DNA of 64,000 nt from Haberlea rhodopensis (taxonomy: Eukaryota > Streptophyta > Magnoliopsida > Lamiales > Gesneriaceae). The stretch covers positions 186,001 to 250,000 of the forward strand of contig CAJQUN010000475.1 of the NCBI GenBank assembly GCA_907163345.1. The letters are read 5' to 3'. A program made the translations under genes and the position numbers. The notes below the pieces were generated by a model. The model worked only from the letters and a program-made list of their open reading frames with translations. It was not told the DNA's origin and ran no database searches. Shown here one piece after another: positions 33,927 to 45,924 of the stretch (the stretch's first letter is position 1; each line of letters starts with the position of its first letter).

Positions 33927-35897
33927 TAAAGGCGTAAATAGAGCTAACATGCATAAACAGAGTATAAAGTTCGTGTTGATGCCTTGAGCTGTAAAGATTA
34001 CAGTGCCAAATTAAAGTTCCAAAGGGATTAATTACATTCCCAACTAATGAATGTTAATTCTATAGCTTTACACTACTCCTAGAGTAGAGACTATACAAAA
34101 GAATTATGCCTGCTACCAAGAGCACTCCTCACAAGCTCACTGCATCAACCCGCCTTAGCCATTCCGCCCAAAAGTACCTACAGGAAACAACCCCAAAACC
34201 ATGAGCATGTAACAAACCATATTCACAATAATATGATTGTAATTTAGAAATGCATAAACCTTAAATATGAATCACTTCTTGTATTTAATACATTTAATGC
34301 TCTCTTTGGTTGTTCCTGTATCACAATCAATCCAATAGATTATAACACCAATATGTATGTCATGACATGCATCCATTCCATGTATACCGTGTTCAATTTC
34401 CAAGTCTTATTATATCAGAGGCATAATACCCCTCGCGTTAACATGACAGCGAAAATAACCCTTGCTTAGACAATACCAGCGGCACTAATATCCCTCGCTA
34501 TAATATGACAGTGGTCGTGTTCTTCGCTTCATATTAGCGGCAAATATTCTCTCATCTCTACGGTATGACAGCGGCAAGTATTCACATCGCTATGCCACTG
34601 GCGGCAAGTATTCTCCATCACTGGAATATAATCTCGACTCACAATCACATGCACCAATGCATCCAATATACACATGCAACCATAATGCATGACCAAACCA
34701 TGTATACAATCCATGATGCATAACCAAAACCATGTATGCAACCATAATGCATAACCAATTCAATGCATAAATATACATTTTACCGTATGATGCCCGTATG
34801 TTTCACTAGGTACCTTAGTTCCAAAATGTGTTGTGTCGTGGACTTTATCTCCTAGGCTGTGTGGCCACCTGGGATGGTTCTACACATTCACACAAACCAA
34901 TATTAGGAGCCAATAATAGTCCAATATCAAATATCCCACAAAATAACCAAAAACACATGTTTTTGTGTCTCGCGATCGATCGCCGCAAGGCCCCCATCGA
35001 TCGCGAGGTCACACTGCCCGAGCCCGAAAATCTCTGTACTCGGCGATCGATCGCCACAATTGATGCGATCGATCGCCAGCCCTGCCGATCGATCTCCCAA
35101 ATGTGGCGATCGATCGCCAAGCGCTTCTGGAGCGCACTGGTTGCGCGCGATCGATCGCCGCTGCCTGGGCTTCGAAAATCTCCATTTTTGCACCATATTT
35201 TCTTCCCCAACTTCACCAACACTTAAACCAACAAACCAATAACATAACACCATAAACCTTCAACATACACCTTAAAACAACCAAAAATCTAACACCCAAC
35301 CAAAACCAATACCAACACAACACAAACCCATTTCAAAACAATAAATACCATTTCAAATCCAAACCAAACACCATTAAAACATCAAGGAGGTATCCATACC
35401 TCTTATGGACTCTAAATCTCACCAAGAATCTCACAAACCAAGCTTTTGTGAAGATTTCTCCTTCCTCCTTTAGTCAAAAACGAAAATGGTGGGGATAGGG
35501 TTTGGAAGAGTGATTTGGGAATTGGTAAAGTGAGAAGGGTAAAGTGGGGTAGTGGGGTAAAAAGGGGTTGTCATTAAACATGTACCACATTAATTAACAT
35601 GATGTATAAAATACCCAACATGATATTTTAAAAGCATTTTACCAAAATGCACCAAAACCTCAATTAAACACATGTTTTACCAAATAATATTTAACCATCA
35701 CAATTAAACCATGATAACCCCCAATTTCCCCACATGTATAACATGTACCCTGAAATGCATTACCGGGTCACGTCCACCATGTGACTAAGCATTTCACCAA
35801 GATAATAATTCCAACACATAATTTAATTATCACCATAAATAATCACATAAACATAATTAATGCCCAATTTGCATATAATTACTTCGGGGATATCACA
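33927..35897 (-). repeat. 3' LTR of the outer Tekay-like element, tip missing
   Basis: Matches 60322-62294; the 30 bp that begin the right LTR (60292-60321) are absent here. Includes a GACAGCGG/CGGCAA-rich repetitive stretch (34440-34620) and palindrome cluster 2. Minus-strand start TGTGATATCC at 35897. Confidence 0.9.
34972..35160. repeat. GCGATCGATCGC palindrome cluster 2
   Basis: Six full GCGATCGATCGC palindromes or close variants in 189 bp inside the outer Tekay-like 3' LTR; counterpart in the 5' LTR at 61369-61575. Open frames rich in DRSP/RSIA on both strands are artefacts of the palindromes. Confidence 0.9.
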
Positions 35898-35966
35898 ATA
35901 CTCCCATACTTATAATATTTCGCCCTCGAAATCGCATGCACTCACCCAAACGAAACTAAACATAAA

Positions 35967-38492
35967 TCATATACCAAAAAATAGTTCCGGGTAGCGCTGC
36001 ACCATATGCCGCTCCGTCTCCCACGTGGCCTCCTCGACACCCCTGCGATCCCACTGAACCTTGACCATCGGTATCACTTTGTTCCGAAGTCTGCGATCAG
36101 CTCTATCTAGGATCCTGACTGGCCGTTCCTCGTAGGACACATCATAATCTAACTATACTTCAGAAGGCTGTAACACATGTGACGGATACGGCTCATACTT
36201 CCGCAACATAGATACGTGGATACGTCGTGAATACCAGATAACGACGGTGGCAAAGCCAAACGGTAAGCCAATGCACCGATGCACTGTAAAATCTCATATG
36301 GTCCAACATACCTTGGAGACAATTTCCCACGCATACCAAACCGCACTACACCTCTGAAAGGTGAGATCTTCAAAAAGACCCTGTCTCCCAACTGAAACTC
36401 CAACGGTCTCCGCCGTTTATTTGCATAGGCTGCCTGTCTATCCTGAGCTGTCTTCATTTTCTGCCGGATAACCTTTATCTTATCCTCCATTTCTCGAATC
36501 AGTTTGGGTCCTCCCACTACTTTACTGGTCAAGTCATCCCAGTATAATGGCGACCTACAACGCCTACCATATAGAGCCTCAAACGGAGCCATCTGGATAC
36601 TCGCCTGATAGCTATTGTTGTAAGAGAACTCTACCAAGGCCAATGAATCTTGCCATGAGGCATCAAACTCTAATACACAAGCCCGTAGCATGTCCTCGAG
36701 CGTCTGTATAGTACGCTCGGTCTGACCGTCTGTCTGGGGATGATATGTTGTACTTAACCTCACCTCAGTACCCAAAGCTGACTGAAGTCCTCCCCAGAAA
36801 TGAGTTGTAAACCATTGATCTCTGTCAGATACAGACACTGGAATCCCATGTAGTCTCACTATGTCCCGGACATACAGCTGAGCCATCCTCAAGTATGTAT
36901 ACGTCACACTGTAGGGAATGAAGTGAGCTACCTTCGTCAGCCTATCAATGATCACCCAAATGGCATCACAACCCGAAGTAGTCCTCGGCAAATGGGTCAC
37001 AAAGTCCATGGATATGTGCTCCCATTTCCATTCCGGTATCTCTAAGCTCCTTAGCTCGCCACCAGGCCTCTGCCTCTCTGCCTTAACCTGCTGACAGATC
37101 AAACACCTCTTGACAAAAGCGATCACATCACGCTTCATCTGTTTCCACCAGAACTGATCACATAGGTCCTTATACATTGTTCTCCCTCCTGGGTGGATAC
37201 TAAATCGGCTACTATGAGCTCGCTTCAAGATCCCTCTACGCAACTCCGGCGTACTCGGAATTACCCATCGGTTACCGAGTCTCAAAGAACCATCCTCAGC
37301 CACTCTGAATTTTGATGGCTGACCCTGAAGTGCCAATGATGACCAACTCTGAACCTCATCATCCGTTTTCTGGGCTTTCCTGATATTGTCATAAATGTCC
37401 GGCTCTGCCAATAACGCCGATACTCGTACCGGTGATGTATCCACATCAAACTCATAGCCCAGATGGCAGTAAGAAGTCATCATAGCCGATAAGTGTATGG
37501 CGTCCTCCGCAGTACTCTTTACTTTTCGACTCAATGCGTCTGCCATCAAATTTGCTTTTCCCGGATGCTACTCTATTTCACAGTCATAGTCCTTGAGTAA
37601 ATCCATCCATCTCCCCTGACGCATTCAACTCCGCCTGAGTAAACAAGAATTTCAGGCTATTATGATCCGTATATATGGTAAATGACGTACCATACAAATA
37701 ATGCCTCCAAATCTTCAGGGCAAAAAATAATAGCCGCCAACTCCAAGTCGTGGACTGGGTATCTAGCCTCATGTGTCTTCAAATACCTCGATGCATAAGC
37801 TACCACATGCTTATCTTGCATCAATACACAACCCAAGCCCTGTAGTGATGCATCAGTGTACAGAACAAACCTCTTGTTCTCTGTGGGAATTACCAACACA
37901 GGCGCCGTCGTCAGTCGATGCTTCAACTCTTGGAAGCTTTGCTCACAAGCCTCAGACCAATAAAATGGTATCCCCTTTTGAGTCAACTGAGTCAATGGCT
38001 TAGCAATCTTAGAAAATCCCTCGACGAAGCGTCGATAATAACCAGCCAAACCAAGAAACTCCGTATCTCGGGCACAAAAGTGGGTGCAGCCCACTCCATC
38101 ACAGCCTCAATCTTCCTGGGGTCCACCGATATCTCACTGCTAGATATAACATGCCCCATAAATACTATACGGCTCAACCAAAACTCACACTTGCTGAGCT
38201 TGGCAAATAACTGATGATCTCTGAGGATCTGGAGTACTGTCCTCAAGTGTTTCACGTGCTCTTCCTCAATCCGAGAGTAGTTGAGTATGTCGTCGATAAA
38301 CACAATGACGAACTGGTCAAGATATGGTTGGAACACCCGGTTCATCAAGCTCATAAAGACAGCCGGGGCGTTCGTCACACCGAACGGCATAACTAGGAAC
38401 TCGTAGTGCCCATACCGAGTCCGAAATGCTGTCTTCTGCACATCCTCCTCCCTGACCCGTATTTGATGGTAACCTGATCTCAAGTCAATCTT
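35967..38492 (-). pseudogene. Tekay-like pol, 3' part: RT palm, RNase H, integrase, chromodomain-like end
   Basis: Continues the RT cut at 58108. RT from about 38490 with LDQFVIVFIDDIL (FIDD catalytic pair near 38350); shift near 38070; RNase H (VLYTDASLQGLG, 37870) with a shift near 37720; a TAG after DCEIE near 37570; integrase 37549-36250 with HHCC zinc finger (HPGG...CLICQQ), D in ISMDFV, D in VSDRDQWF (normally DRDPRF) and E in DGQTERTIQ; a GPY-type segment (LSPRYVGPYEI); shift near 36230; then a C-terminal stretch ILDRADRRLRNK...VKVQWDRRGVEEATWE that fits the Tekay-type chromodomain, with a TAG near 36155. Stop at 35967-35969. At least three shifts and two stops: dead. Confidence 0.88.
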
Positions 38493-38497
38493 GCTAT

Positions 38498-39891
38498 TGA
38501 TCGCTTTTATTTTAAACAGTATTTTCCAGTGTAGCGATTATGTACCGCAAGTGCACGATGTCAAGTTTTAGTATAATGATATGAAAAGTACGGGTGTCGA
38601 ACCCACGAGGACTAGGAAATAAATACCAAACTCCACTAGTTTAACTATATTTAGTCTACGATAACCGGTGTGATTATAACGTGACAAATTAACTCAATGT
38701 GTAACCCAAACAATCAATGGTGAATAAGATTAATAATCAAAAGAAACAATTATCAAGACTTTCGGTTCACCTATGTAATCCCCCATAATTTGCCTATTAG
38801 TTAATAATTGAATTCAAACAATCTAAGGTGACGAGTTTTCCAAATTTATCTAATATACTCTCTCGAGTTATATTAAACCGAATATCAAATTACAGTAAGT
38901 CACTCTCGTGTACTTATTTAACAACACAATATTGTATTAAGATCCGTGAAAACTTCTAGCTTTCGATTACTAGATATCTATAGCTATCACACGTGTATTT
39001 GACTTCATCTCTCGATATCAGTCTGAAATCCACGGCGTAAATCACTATATCGAATCAAATTTTATCTCTCGACCCCGATTGTAATTTAAATATCATTCAA
39101 TGATGTCCAAACCCTTAAAAGCATGAAGAACAATGATCTATGCACTTAGATAATAAGAATCAATCAAAAACATTCAATTAAAATCATGGGCTCATACAAA
39201 GGATCCCCTAAGTCTTGATAACAACCCTAGCCAACAATCCCCATCAAATAACAATGTATAAACATGTTTTGCAACATTCTAAACATTAAAATCTAATGAA
39301 AATATAGAACTAGAGTTAGAAATACGGAAATAACGAGAGGCGTTGACTCCTTGCGATGCTCCGTCGTCCCGTCTCTTCCGATGCGTCTCTTCTTCAATGG
39401 TTATGGTGTATGGATGGTTGGGGATGATTGAGAGTGATGGTGGCTGAGTATGTAGGGTTAATTATGAGCCAAAAAGTCCAAAAAACGTCCATGTTAATCC
39501 ATATTTATGATATGAGGAGTTTCACCAAGTTTGGACACCAAATAACCAAGATGGAAACAAAATCCCGAATTTTCGAGTCGAGGCGATCGATTGCCTCAAA
39601 TGAGGCGATGGGTCACCTCTAGCTACTGCCTGGAGGCGATCGATTGCCTCATTTGAGGCGATCGGTCGCCTCCTCTATTTTCTGCAAATTGCGATTTTGC
39701 CCCTCCTTTTCCAGGTTTGCTCAGTTTGGTCCTTTTTCATCATTTTAAGCCCATTTCCTCCACTTCTATGCATTTGGCCCTGCATTCCTGAAATATACAA
39801 ATATAAACCAAAAAGAGTAATATTTTCCAAGAATCACTACAAAAACGCCCCTAATCTTATATCAGATTAAGTGTAAAAATCACACTTATCA
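38498..39891 (-). repeat. 3' LTR of the Athila element
   Basis: 1394 bp. On the minus strand begins TGATAAGTGTG (39891); on the plus strand begins TGATCGC (38498). Contains palindrome cluster 3 (39580-39672) about 220-310 bases from the minus-strand LTR start. Confidence 0.92.
39580..39672. repeat. GAGGCGATCGATTGCCTC palindrome cluster 3 (Athila LTR)
   Basis: Four palindromic units (two GAGGCGATCGATTGCCTC, one GAGGCGATGGGTCACCTC, one GAGGCGATCGGTCGCCTC) with a TACTGCC spacer. The same block recurs at 53583-53676, 55709-55801 and 57792-57884 in the other Athila LTR copies. Deviations from a perfect palindrome are mostly C/T or G/A at CpG sites. Confidence 0.9.
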
Positions 39892-39905
39892 ACTCCCCCA
39901 AACTT
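39892..39905 (-). promoter_or_regulatory. Polypurine tract of the Athila element
   Basis: Minus strand AAGTTTGGGGGAGT abuts the LTR start TGATAAG. Repeated next to the other LTR copies at 53895-53908 and 56020-56033. Confidence 0.85.
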
Positions 39906-41359
39906 AAACTTGATCGTCTCGAGCAATAAATAAGATCAAGCAGTCAAGTTCAACATTGAAGATTCAAATAAACCAATTCATAGTCAATCATGTAGCTCAG
40001 ATATTTCACTAACTGAGAAACAAAAATAAATCAGAAAGTTTAACAAGTTGTGTTTTCTCCTAGATCAAACAACATGTCTCCGAATCAGAACGTGCGTGTG
40101 TGCTATTGTCACCTTCAAGTTCCATGCAAATTTCATAGATCAAATCATGCTAGTCAATGAAAAGTAAGATTATCCTTGAGCACCCTATAGTCCTATTTTC
40201 AAACACTTCTCCACTAATGTTGCCACTCCCTAGACTTGGGTCAATAGGTCTTTTTAAGCTTGTAGCGTTAGGCCTAGGTGTTTGGCTTCAAAGAAAGGAT
40301 AGGATAGCACAAAGAAGAGAGTATAAGCATGTAATGTTTATATTGTTAGCACAACTTGAGCTTCTCTTCTTTTTATCTTTTAGCCTTGGCCACTTTGGGT
40401 CTTAATTAGATATTTTTTTTTCAAGGCTTTATCTATCTTTTTCTTTTCTCATTCATCATTTTTTTTTACAATAAGGTCATCAAAATATAGCAATTCATGT
40501 GCATCTAATGAGATTCATTATACTCCCTTTAGGTACGGATGATTGTTTTCAATTTAAGCTCATAAAGGTGGGTATAATGAGTTGCCAAAAAAATGTTGAA
40601 TGGGGGCTAATAGTATGTTAAACACACTCCATTCTTTTTCAGTTATGTTCAAAATTGGATACTAGGGATTAATGTAAACATGGTAAGCTTGAAAGGCTCA
40701 AACGGTCCAAAGATCGCCTAGACTATAAAATTTCGCCTCGAAGTGTCATCATCAAATAGTTTCTAAGGTACTCTAAGATGCTAAAAAACAATTCATTAAG
40801 TTCACAAAAATTTTCACTACTACAAATGCAATTCACAATATTATGACTCAAATGTGCTCAAAATATTCCTCATCTTTGACATGCTACTCAAAACAAGATA
40901 TTCACAAACAAGTCTTACAATCATCAAAACTCAAGTTGACATGCATAGTGATACTAATATCATCATGGAATATAGACCACTACTATGATTTATTCTTATC
41001 TTACTAATTGAACTAATTTTCAAGAAAAAATTTTGTTGGTGCTCAATAAACGATCAATTTCCAAATAAGAAGCATGACACAGTAATGCACTCCCCCAAAC
41101 TTAATTCATGCATTTTTCTCAATGTAATAGGCATGAAAAATGAGACAAAGCATTTACCGTTGACAACGACCGTCAGTGATCGTTGTCCAATTCCTCGTCA
41201 GCTCGTGGGGCATAGTGTTGGACAGATCACAGCACGCATGGAGTCTCACCAAAATCAAAAACAAAAACAAAAACAAACCAAAATAAACTAAAACAAAGCA
41301 AATGGATAGGAAAGAGTTCTTGATTTATAGTCCCAAGCTGGACTTTTTACCATTTACGC
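39906..41359 (-). other. Athila 3' non-coding tail
   Basis: About 1.45 kb between the polypurine tract and the integrase tail, with no env-like or other open frame. The same tail is repeated at 53909-55329 and 56034-57450. The small open frame near 41085-41291 recurs with each copy and has no recognised domain. Confidence 0.7.
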
Positions 41360-42100
41360 TCAAGTGTCGCAAGGGCCAGTGGGGGACGATTTTCCATCCT
41401 CCATGTGGTCATGTCGTAACCACTTCTCTTTCACAGTGAATAGTCCCCCATGGTCATCTCTCAGTTTGAAGGTGTCGAATGGTAAAACATCGACAACTTT
41501 GAATGGTCCAGCCCATGGTGCGTCAGACTCCCATGGAAAAAATCTCATCTTTTTTCTATTCATTAATACCGAGTCTCCTACACCAAATTTACCTCTTCTT
41601 TGTTGGCCATTCGATGTGACCTCCACCTTCTTCTCACTCTTACCCTGCATCACATCAACAGATAGTGTATCAATTATATTGACACTAAAACATCGGTGCT
41701 CAGTGCGAGTGCTGTTCACAACTTTGAACATATCATAAGTCACTTGATCCCCCCTACTCGGAGGATCAACTTCCCTTCTTGGACATCTATCAATGACCTT
41801 CCAGTAGCTAGGAATGGTCTTCCTAATATCAATGACATGTCCGCCTCCTCCTTTATGTCTAGCACCATGAAATCCACAGGAATGGTGAATTTGTCAGCCT
41901 TGACCTGTACATCCTCCACTATCCCATGCGGGTACTTAATGGACTTGTCTGCCATCTGCAATGAGACATTGATTGCTTTTAACTCTCCTAAGCCCAGCTT
42001 CCTGTACACAGACAAAAGCATTAAATTAACACTTGACCCCAAATCACATAAAGATTTATTGAAAGATTTAGAATTGATTTTGCAAGGTATAGTGAAACTC
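41360..42100 (-). pseudogene. Athila protease joined to an integrase tail by internal deletion
   Basis: Protease part (about 42100-41740) with the DLGSSVNLM active-site motif usual for Athila and the conserved ILGRPFLATG. A frame change separates it from the frame at 41743-41360, which starts with end-of-protease sequence and then changes at about 41610 to FGVGDSVLMNRKKMRFFPW...WAGPFKVVDV, the C-terminal end of an integrase. The RT, RNase H and integrase core that should lie between are absent, a deletion of several kilobases. Confidence 0.8.
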
Positions 42101-43127
42101 CTGGATCCTTTAACTTTGGAGGTGAATCATTTTGAATGACAGCAGAACACTCCTCAGTTAAGTTTATCATCTCATGCTCTCCCAGTTTTCGCTTTTTCGA
42201 TAGAATCTCCTTTAAAAACTTAGCATAATTCGGCATGTGCCGAATAGCATGTATGAAAGGCATCTCAATATGAAGATTCTTAATCAATTCTAAAAATTTA
42301 GCAAATTTAGCATCAATCTTTGCTCTCTTATACGCAGCGGGGAATGGGAGTGGGATCTCTACCTTAATAGGTGTGATGGGTGTAGGGGTCTTAGTAGACT
42401 TACCTTTGTCGCGTGTTTGCACCTCTTCTTGCTTGTTGTCTGCCTCGCCTCTTAACTCTACGTGCACATCCTTCTTCTCAGCGACCTCCTTTCCGCTCCT
42501 CAACATGATAGCATGGACTTGCTCCCTAGGTTTTGTCTCAGTGTCACTAGATAGTGATCCTTGTGCTCGTTCGGCTACGATCTTTGCTAACTGTCCCACT
42601 TGGACTTCCAAGTTCTTTATCGATGCCTCATGATTGTTCATCCTTGTTTCAGCCGATGATATGAACTTAGTTAGCAGCTCCTCCATGCTTGGTGCATACC
42701 CCGGTGGTGGTTGGGGATAGTTCCTCGGCCCAGTATTGTACGTATTTGGGTAGGGGTAGGTCTGTGGTGGTCTGTTCCCTACAAAATTTACAGCTTCATT
42801 AGTAGTAATGAATGGGTTACCAACCTGGCATTCAATGCTTGGATGTCCTCCTTGGCAAAGCTCGCATGTAACAGTTTGAACTTGCATTGCATGCATGCTC
42901 AAACTATCCATCTTCTTGTTCAGCACTTCCAACTGGGCAGCTATGGCAGTGACTTCACTCACTTGATGCAATCCGACTGCTTCTTTGGCACGTTCCTTTC
43001 AGACTGCCATTGACAGCTATTAGCAGCCATCTCCTCCAACAGCGTATAGGCCTCCTCGGGAGACTTCCTCATCACAGTTCCTCCTGACGCTGCATCAATC
43101 ATAGAACGGTTATCAGAAAATAAACCG
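42101..43127 (-). pseudogene. Athila gag, C-terminal part
   Basis: Continues gag from 51696 across the inserted element. Contains the MIDAASGGT...PEEAYTLLEEMA block, a CELCQGGHPSIEC zinc-finger-like motif (about 42860), a proline/tyrosine-rich stretch and the PNYAKFLKEIL block typical of Athila Gag-Pol. Frameshifts near 42985 and near 42100 separate it from the preceding gag and the following protease frames. Confidence 0.85.
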
Positions 43128-43875
43128 TTATTGTGACGCCCCGAAATAATTAACTGCAATTAAGGCATTAATTATGTTCATGTGTTTAATTATGTGGATA
43201 ATTGATTTATGTGCTTAAATTAATTATCACGATGAAATGCTTAGTCACATGATAGGCATGACCCGGGGGTTACGTTTCAAGGTGCATGTTATGCATGATA
43301 GGAAATGGGGTTAACATGATTTAATTGTATTGATTGGGAATTATGAGGAAAACATGATTTAGTATAAGTTTAATGCATCTTTGTAAATGCTTTTAAAATA
43401 CCATGTTGGGGTATTTTATACATCATGTTAATTTGGGGTACAATTTTAATAACCCCACTATATTCCCCTTTTATCCCATTTTCCCTTAACTTCTTCCCCA
43501 CCACTCAAAAACCCCCAATTCTCTCCCAAAGCCCTAACCTCACCCCATTTTCGAAATCCCTCAAAGGAGGAAGGAGGAAACTCCACAAAACTTGTGTTTG
43601 TGTGATCTTTGTTAAGATTTGGAGTCTTCAAGAGGTATGGAACCCTTCCTAAAGTTTTTATGAAGTTTGGATTTGAAATGGGATGATTTTGAAGTGATTT
43701 ATGTGGGTTTGGTTGGGTATGTGTTGTATGTTGTTGGGGTATGATTTTTGGAGTGTTTTGTGTGGGTTTTAGTGAGTTATGATGTTGTTGATGTTGTAAG
43801 GAAGTTTGGTTTAAGTGTTGGTATGGATTGGAAGGAATTTTTGGTGCAAAAATGGTGAAAATCGCGACTCTGTGC

Positions 43876-44070
43876 GAGGCGATCGATCGCCTGAAAAGAG
43901 GCGACCGATCGCCAGAGGGCAGTACCATTTTCACAGGGGAGGCGATCGATCGCCTAAAATGAGGCGACCGATCGCCGAGAGGCAGTAGCCAATCCAAGTG
44001 TTAGGCGATCGATCGCCATGTTTGAAGCGATCGATCGCCGCGAAGAAAAATTTGAGGCGATCGATCGCCA
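43876..44070. repeat. GAGGCGATCGATCGCCT palindrome cluster 4
   Basis: Seven palindromes in 195 bp: GAGGCGATCGATCGCCT alternating with GAGGCGACCGATCGCC in two pairs, each pair followed by a GGCAGTA spacer, then three GCGATCGATCGCC. Copies are nearly perfect, less decayed than those in Athila. Confidence 0.92.
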
Positions 44071-44307
44071 CTGTGTAAAAGTTGGGAAAATGATGATTTT
44101 GTTGAATTTTTGGTATTTGGCTATTGTTTGGCTTCTAATATCGATTTGTATGGTTGTGTAGAACCATCCCAGGTGCCAACAACATCGAGAAGATAGAGTT
44201 CTTCAATTTCTCCACTTTTGGAATTAAGGTACGTAAGAAGCGTACGGGCATCGGACGGTAACACCCTCCTAACTATGACTATGTATTGATTGCATAAGTT
44301 TATGATA

Positions 44308-44620
44308 ATGATGTTTATGATGATGATGTTTACGATGATGATTATGATGATGATGTTTATGATGATGATGCTTACGATGATGATTATGATGACGATGTTT
44401 ATGATGATGATGCTTACGATGACGTCTATGATGATGATGTTTACGATGATGATTATGATGATGATGTTTATGATGATGATGCTTACGATGATGATTATGA
44501 TAAGTAAGTTTATGATGATGATGTTTACGATGATGATTATGATAAGTAAGTTTATGATGATGATGTATATAATGATGATGATTATGATGATGATTGGGAT
44601 AAGTAAGTTTATAATAATGT
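44308..44620 (+). repeat. TGATGATGTTTA simple-repeat array in the 5' LTR
   Basis: Degenerate 12-15 bp units such as GATGATGATGTTTA. Gives a false 132-codon methionine-rich frame. Repeated at 50316-50628 in the 3' LTR. Confidence 0.9.
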
Positions 44621-44639
44621 TATACGACGTTTATAAAAG

Positions 44640-44945
44640 GGTAAGATGCCCATATGGTAAGATGCCATACAATGTTATAATGTGGTAAGACGCCACGGGG
44701 TAAGGTGCCCATATGGTAAGATGCCATACAATGTTATAAGGTGGTAAGACGCCACGGGGTAAGATGCCCATATAGTAAGATGTCATACGATGTTATTATG
44801 TGGTAAGATGCCACGGGGTAAGATGCCCATATGGTAAGAGGCCATACGATGTTATTGTGTGGTAAGATGCCACGGGGTAAGATGCCCATATGGTAAGAGG
44901 CCATACGATGTTATTGTGTGGTAAGATACCACGGGGTAAGATGCA
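44640..44945 (+). repeat. 59-bp GGTAAGATGCC minisatellite in the 5' LTR
   Basis: About five units starting GGTAAGATGCCCATATGG (44640, 44699, ...). Repeated at about 50648-50954 in the 3' LTR with few differences. Confidence 0.88.
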
Positions 44946-45685
44946 CATATGCATGAAGGTAAAACAGGGTTAACAAGAAGAAGTTAACGAATAACCAGTA
45001 AATTTCTTAACCAAGACTTCGTACATTTACTGTTGTATCTTGTTATGATGCTTAAATGATGATGACGTTATAAGATGATGACGTTATAAGATGATGAAGT
45101 TATAAGATGATGATGCTTATATGATGATGATGTTATAAATGATGATATGTATAAGATGATAATGCTTATATGATGATGATGCTGTAAGACGACGATATTT
45201 ATAAGACGTCGATTTTAATCATTCATGTCGAGAACTAATGATTTTATGTATGGCTATGAAACAGGGACAACCAAAAAGGGTTAATGCAATTAACCAGGAA
45301 GTATACGTTACCAATTACTTTCATGCATTTATTTATATGCCATTGCCCTATGATGTTAAGTAACGATATACATGCTCATGATGGGTTGTTCCTGTAGGTA
45401 CACTTTTGGACTAAAGGACTAAGGGCCGGGTTGAGGCAGTGAGCTATGAGGAGCATGAAAGATGTTAGGATTCAGGATTTCTGGATAGTCTCTACTCTAG
45501 TAGTAGCATAATTCTATCGCTTTAACATTCATATTGAGAATGTAATTAATTAAGGTTGAAATTTCATTTTGGCCCGTAATCTTATTAGCTCAAAGTTGCA
45601 ACCGGAACCCTTAAGAGGTTATGAATGCATGTTCTATCCAATATATGTGTACTATACGTGGTTAAGGTAGGAAGACCCTACATTA

Positions 45686-45702
45686 GTGGTATCAGAGCAG
45701 TG
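45686..45702 (+). promoter_or_regulatory. Primer-binding site of the inner Tekay-like element
   Basis: TGGTATCAGAGCAGTGG three bases after the 5' LTR: initiator tRNA-Met type, intact. Confidence 0.85.
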
Positions 45703-45924
45703 GTTAGATAACTCGGGAATGAGTGAAGGGTAGCCTTAGCAATAAGTTGGCTAGGTGCTTAATTTTAAACATGCTTTGTGCATATGTTGCAAATGAAGTA
45801 TATGATGTTGCACTAACATGTTTTATTTCTCTAACGATGTATTATATGAACTGCTTGTGGGTATTGTTGTTAACCCTTGTCTTGCAGTATAGCAGCAAAT
45901 GCAAAAGTAAACGACGCGATTTCA

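Larger units (their letters stand above)
43133..45682 (+). repeat. 5' LTR of the inner Tekay-like element
   Basis: 2550 bp, TGTGACGCCCC...AGACCCTACA. Holds palindrome cluster 4 (43876-44070), a TGATGATG-rich array (44308-44620) and a 59-bp minisatellite (44640-44945). Confidence 0.95.

Noticed and set aside
34828..35253. Open frames on both strands rich in DRSP and RSIA repeats (also 43458-43997, 49446-49985, 61322-61728)
   Set aside because: They arise because the GATCGATC palindrome reads open in several frames of both strands; they overlap each other inside LTRs.
41085..41291. 68-codon frame repeated at 55112 and 57233
   Set aside because: Part of the repeated Athila tail; ends in a Gln/Lys run from CAAAAA repeats and has no known domain. 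It is not an env-like gene.
44290..44688. 132-codon methionine-rich open frame (copy at 50298-50696)
   Set aside because: Product of the TGATGATG simple repeat in the LTR; no domain and no start context.
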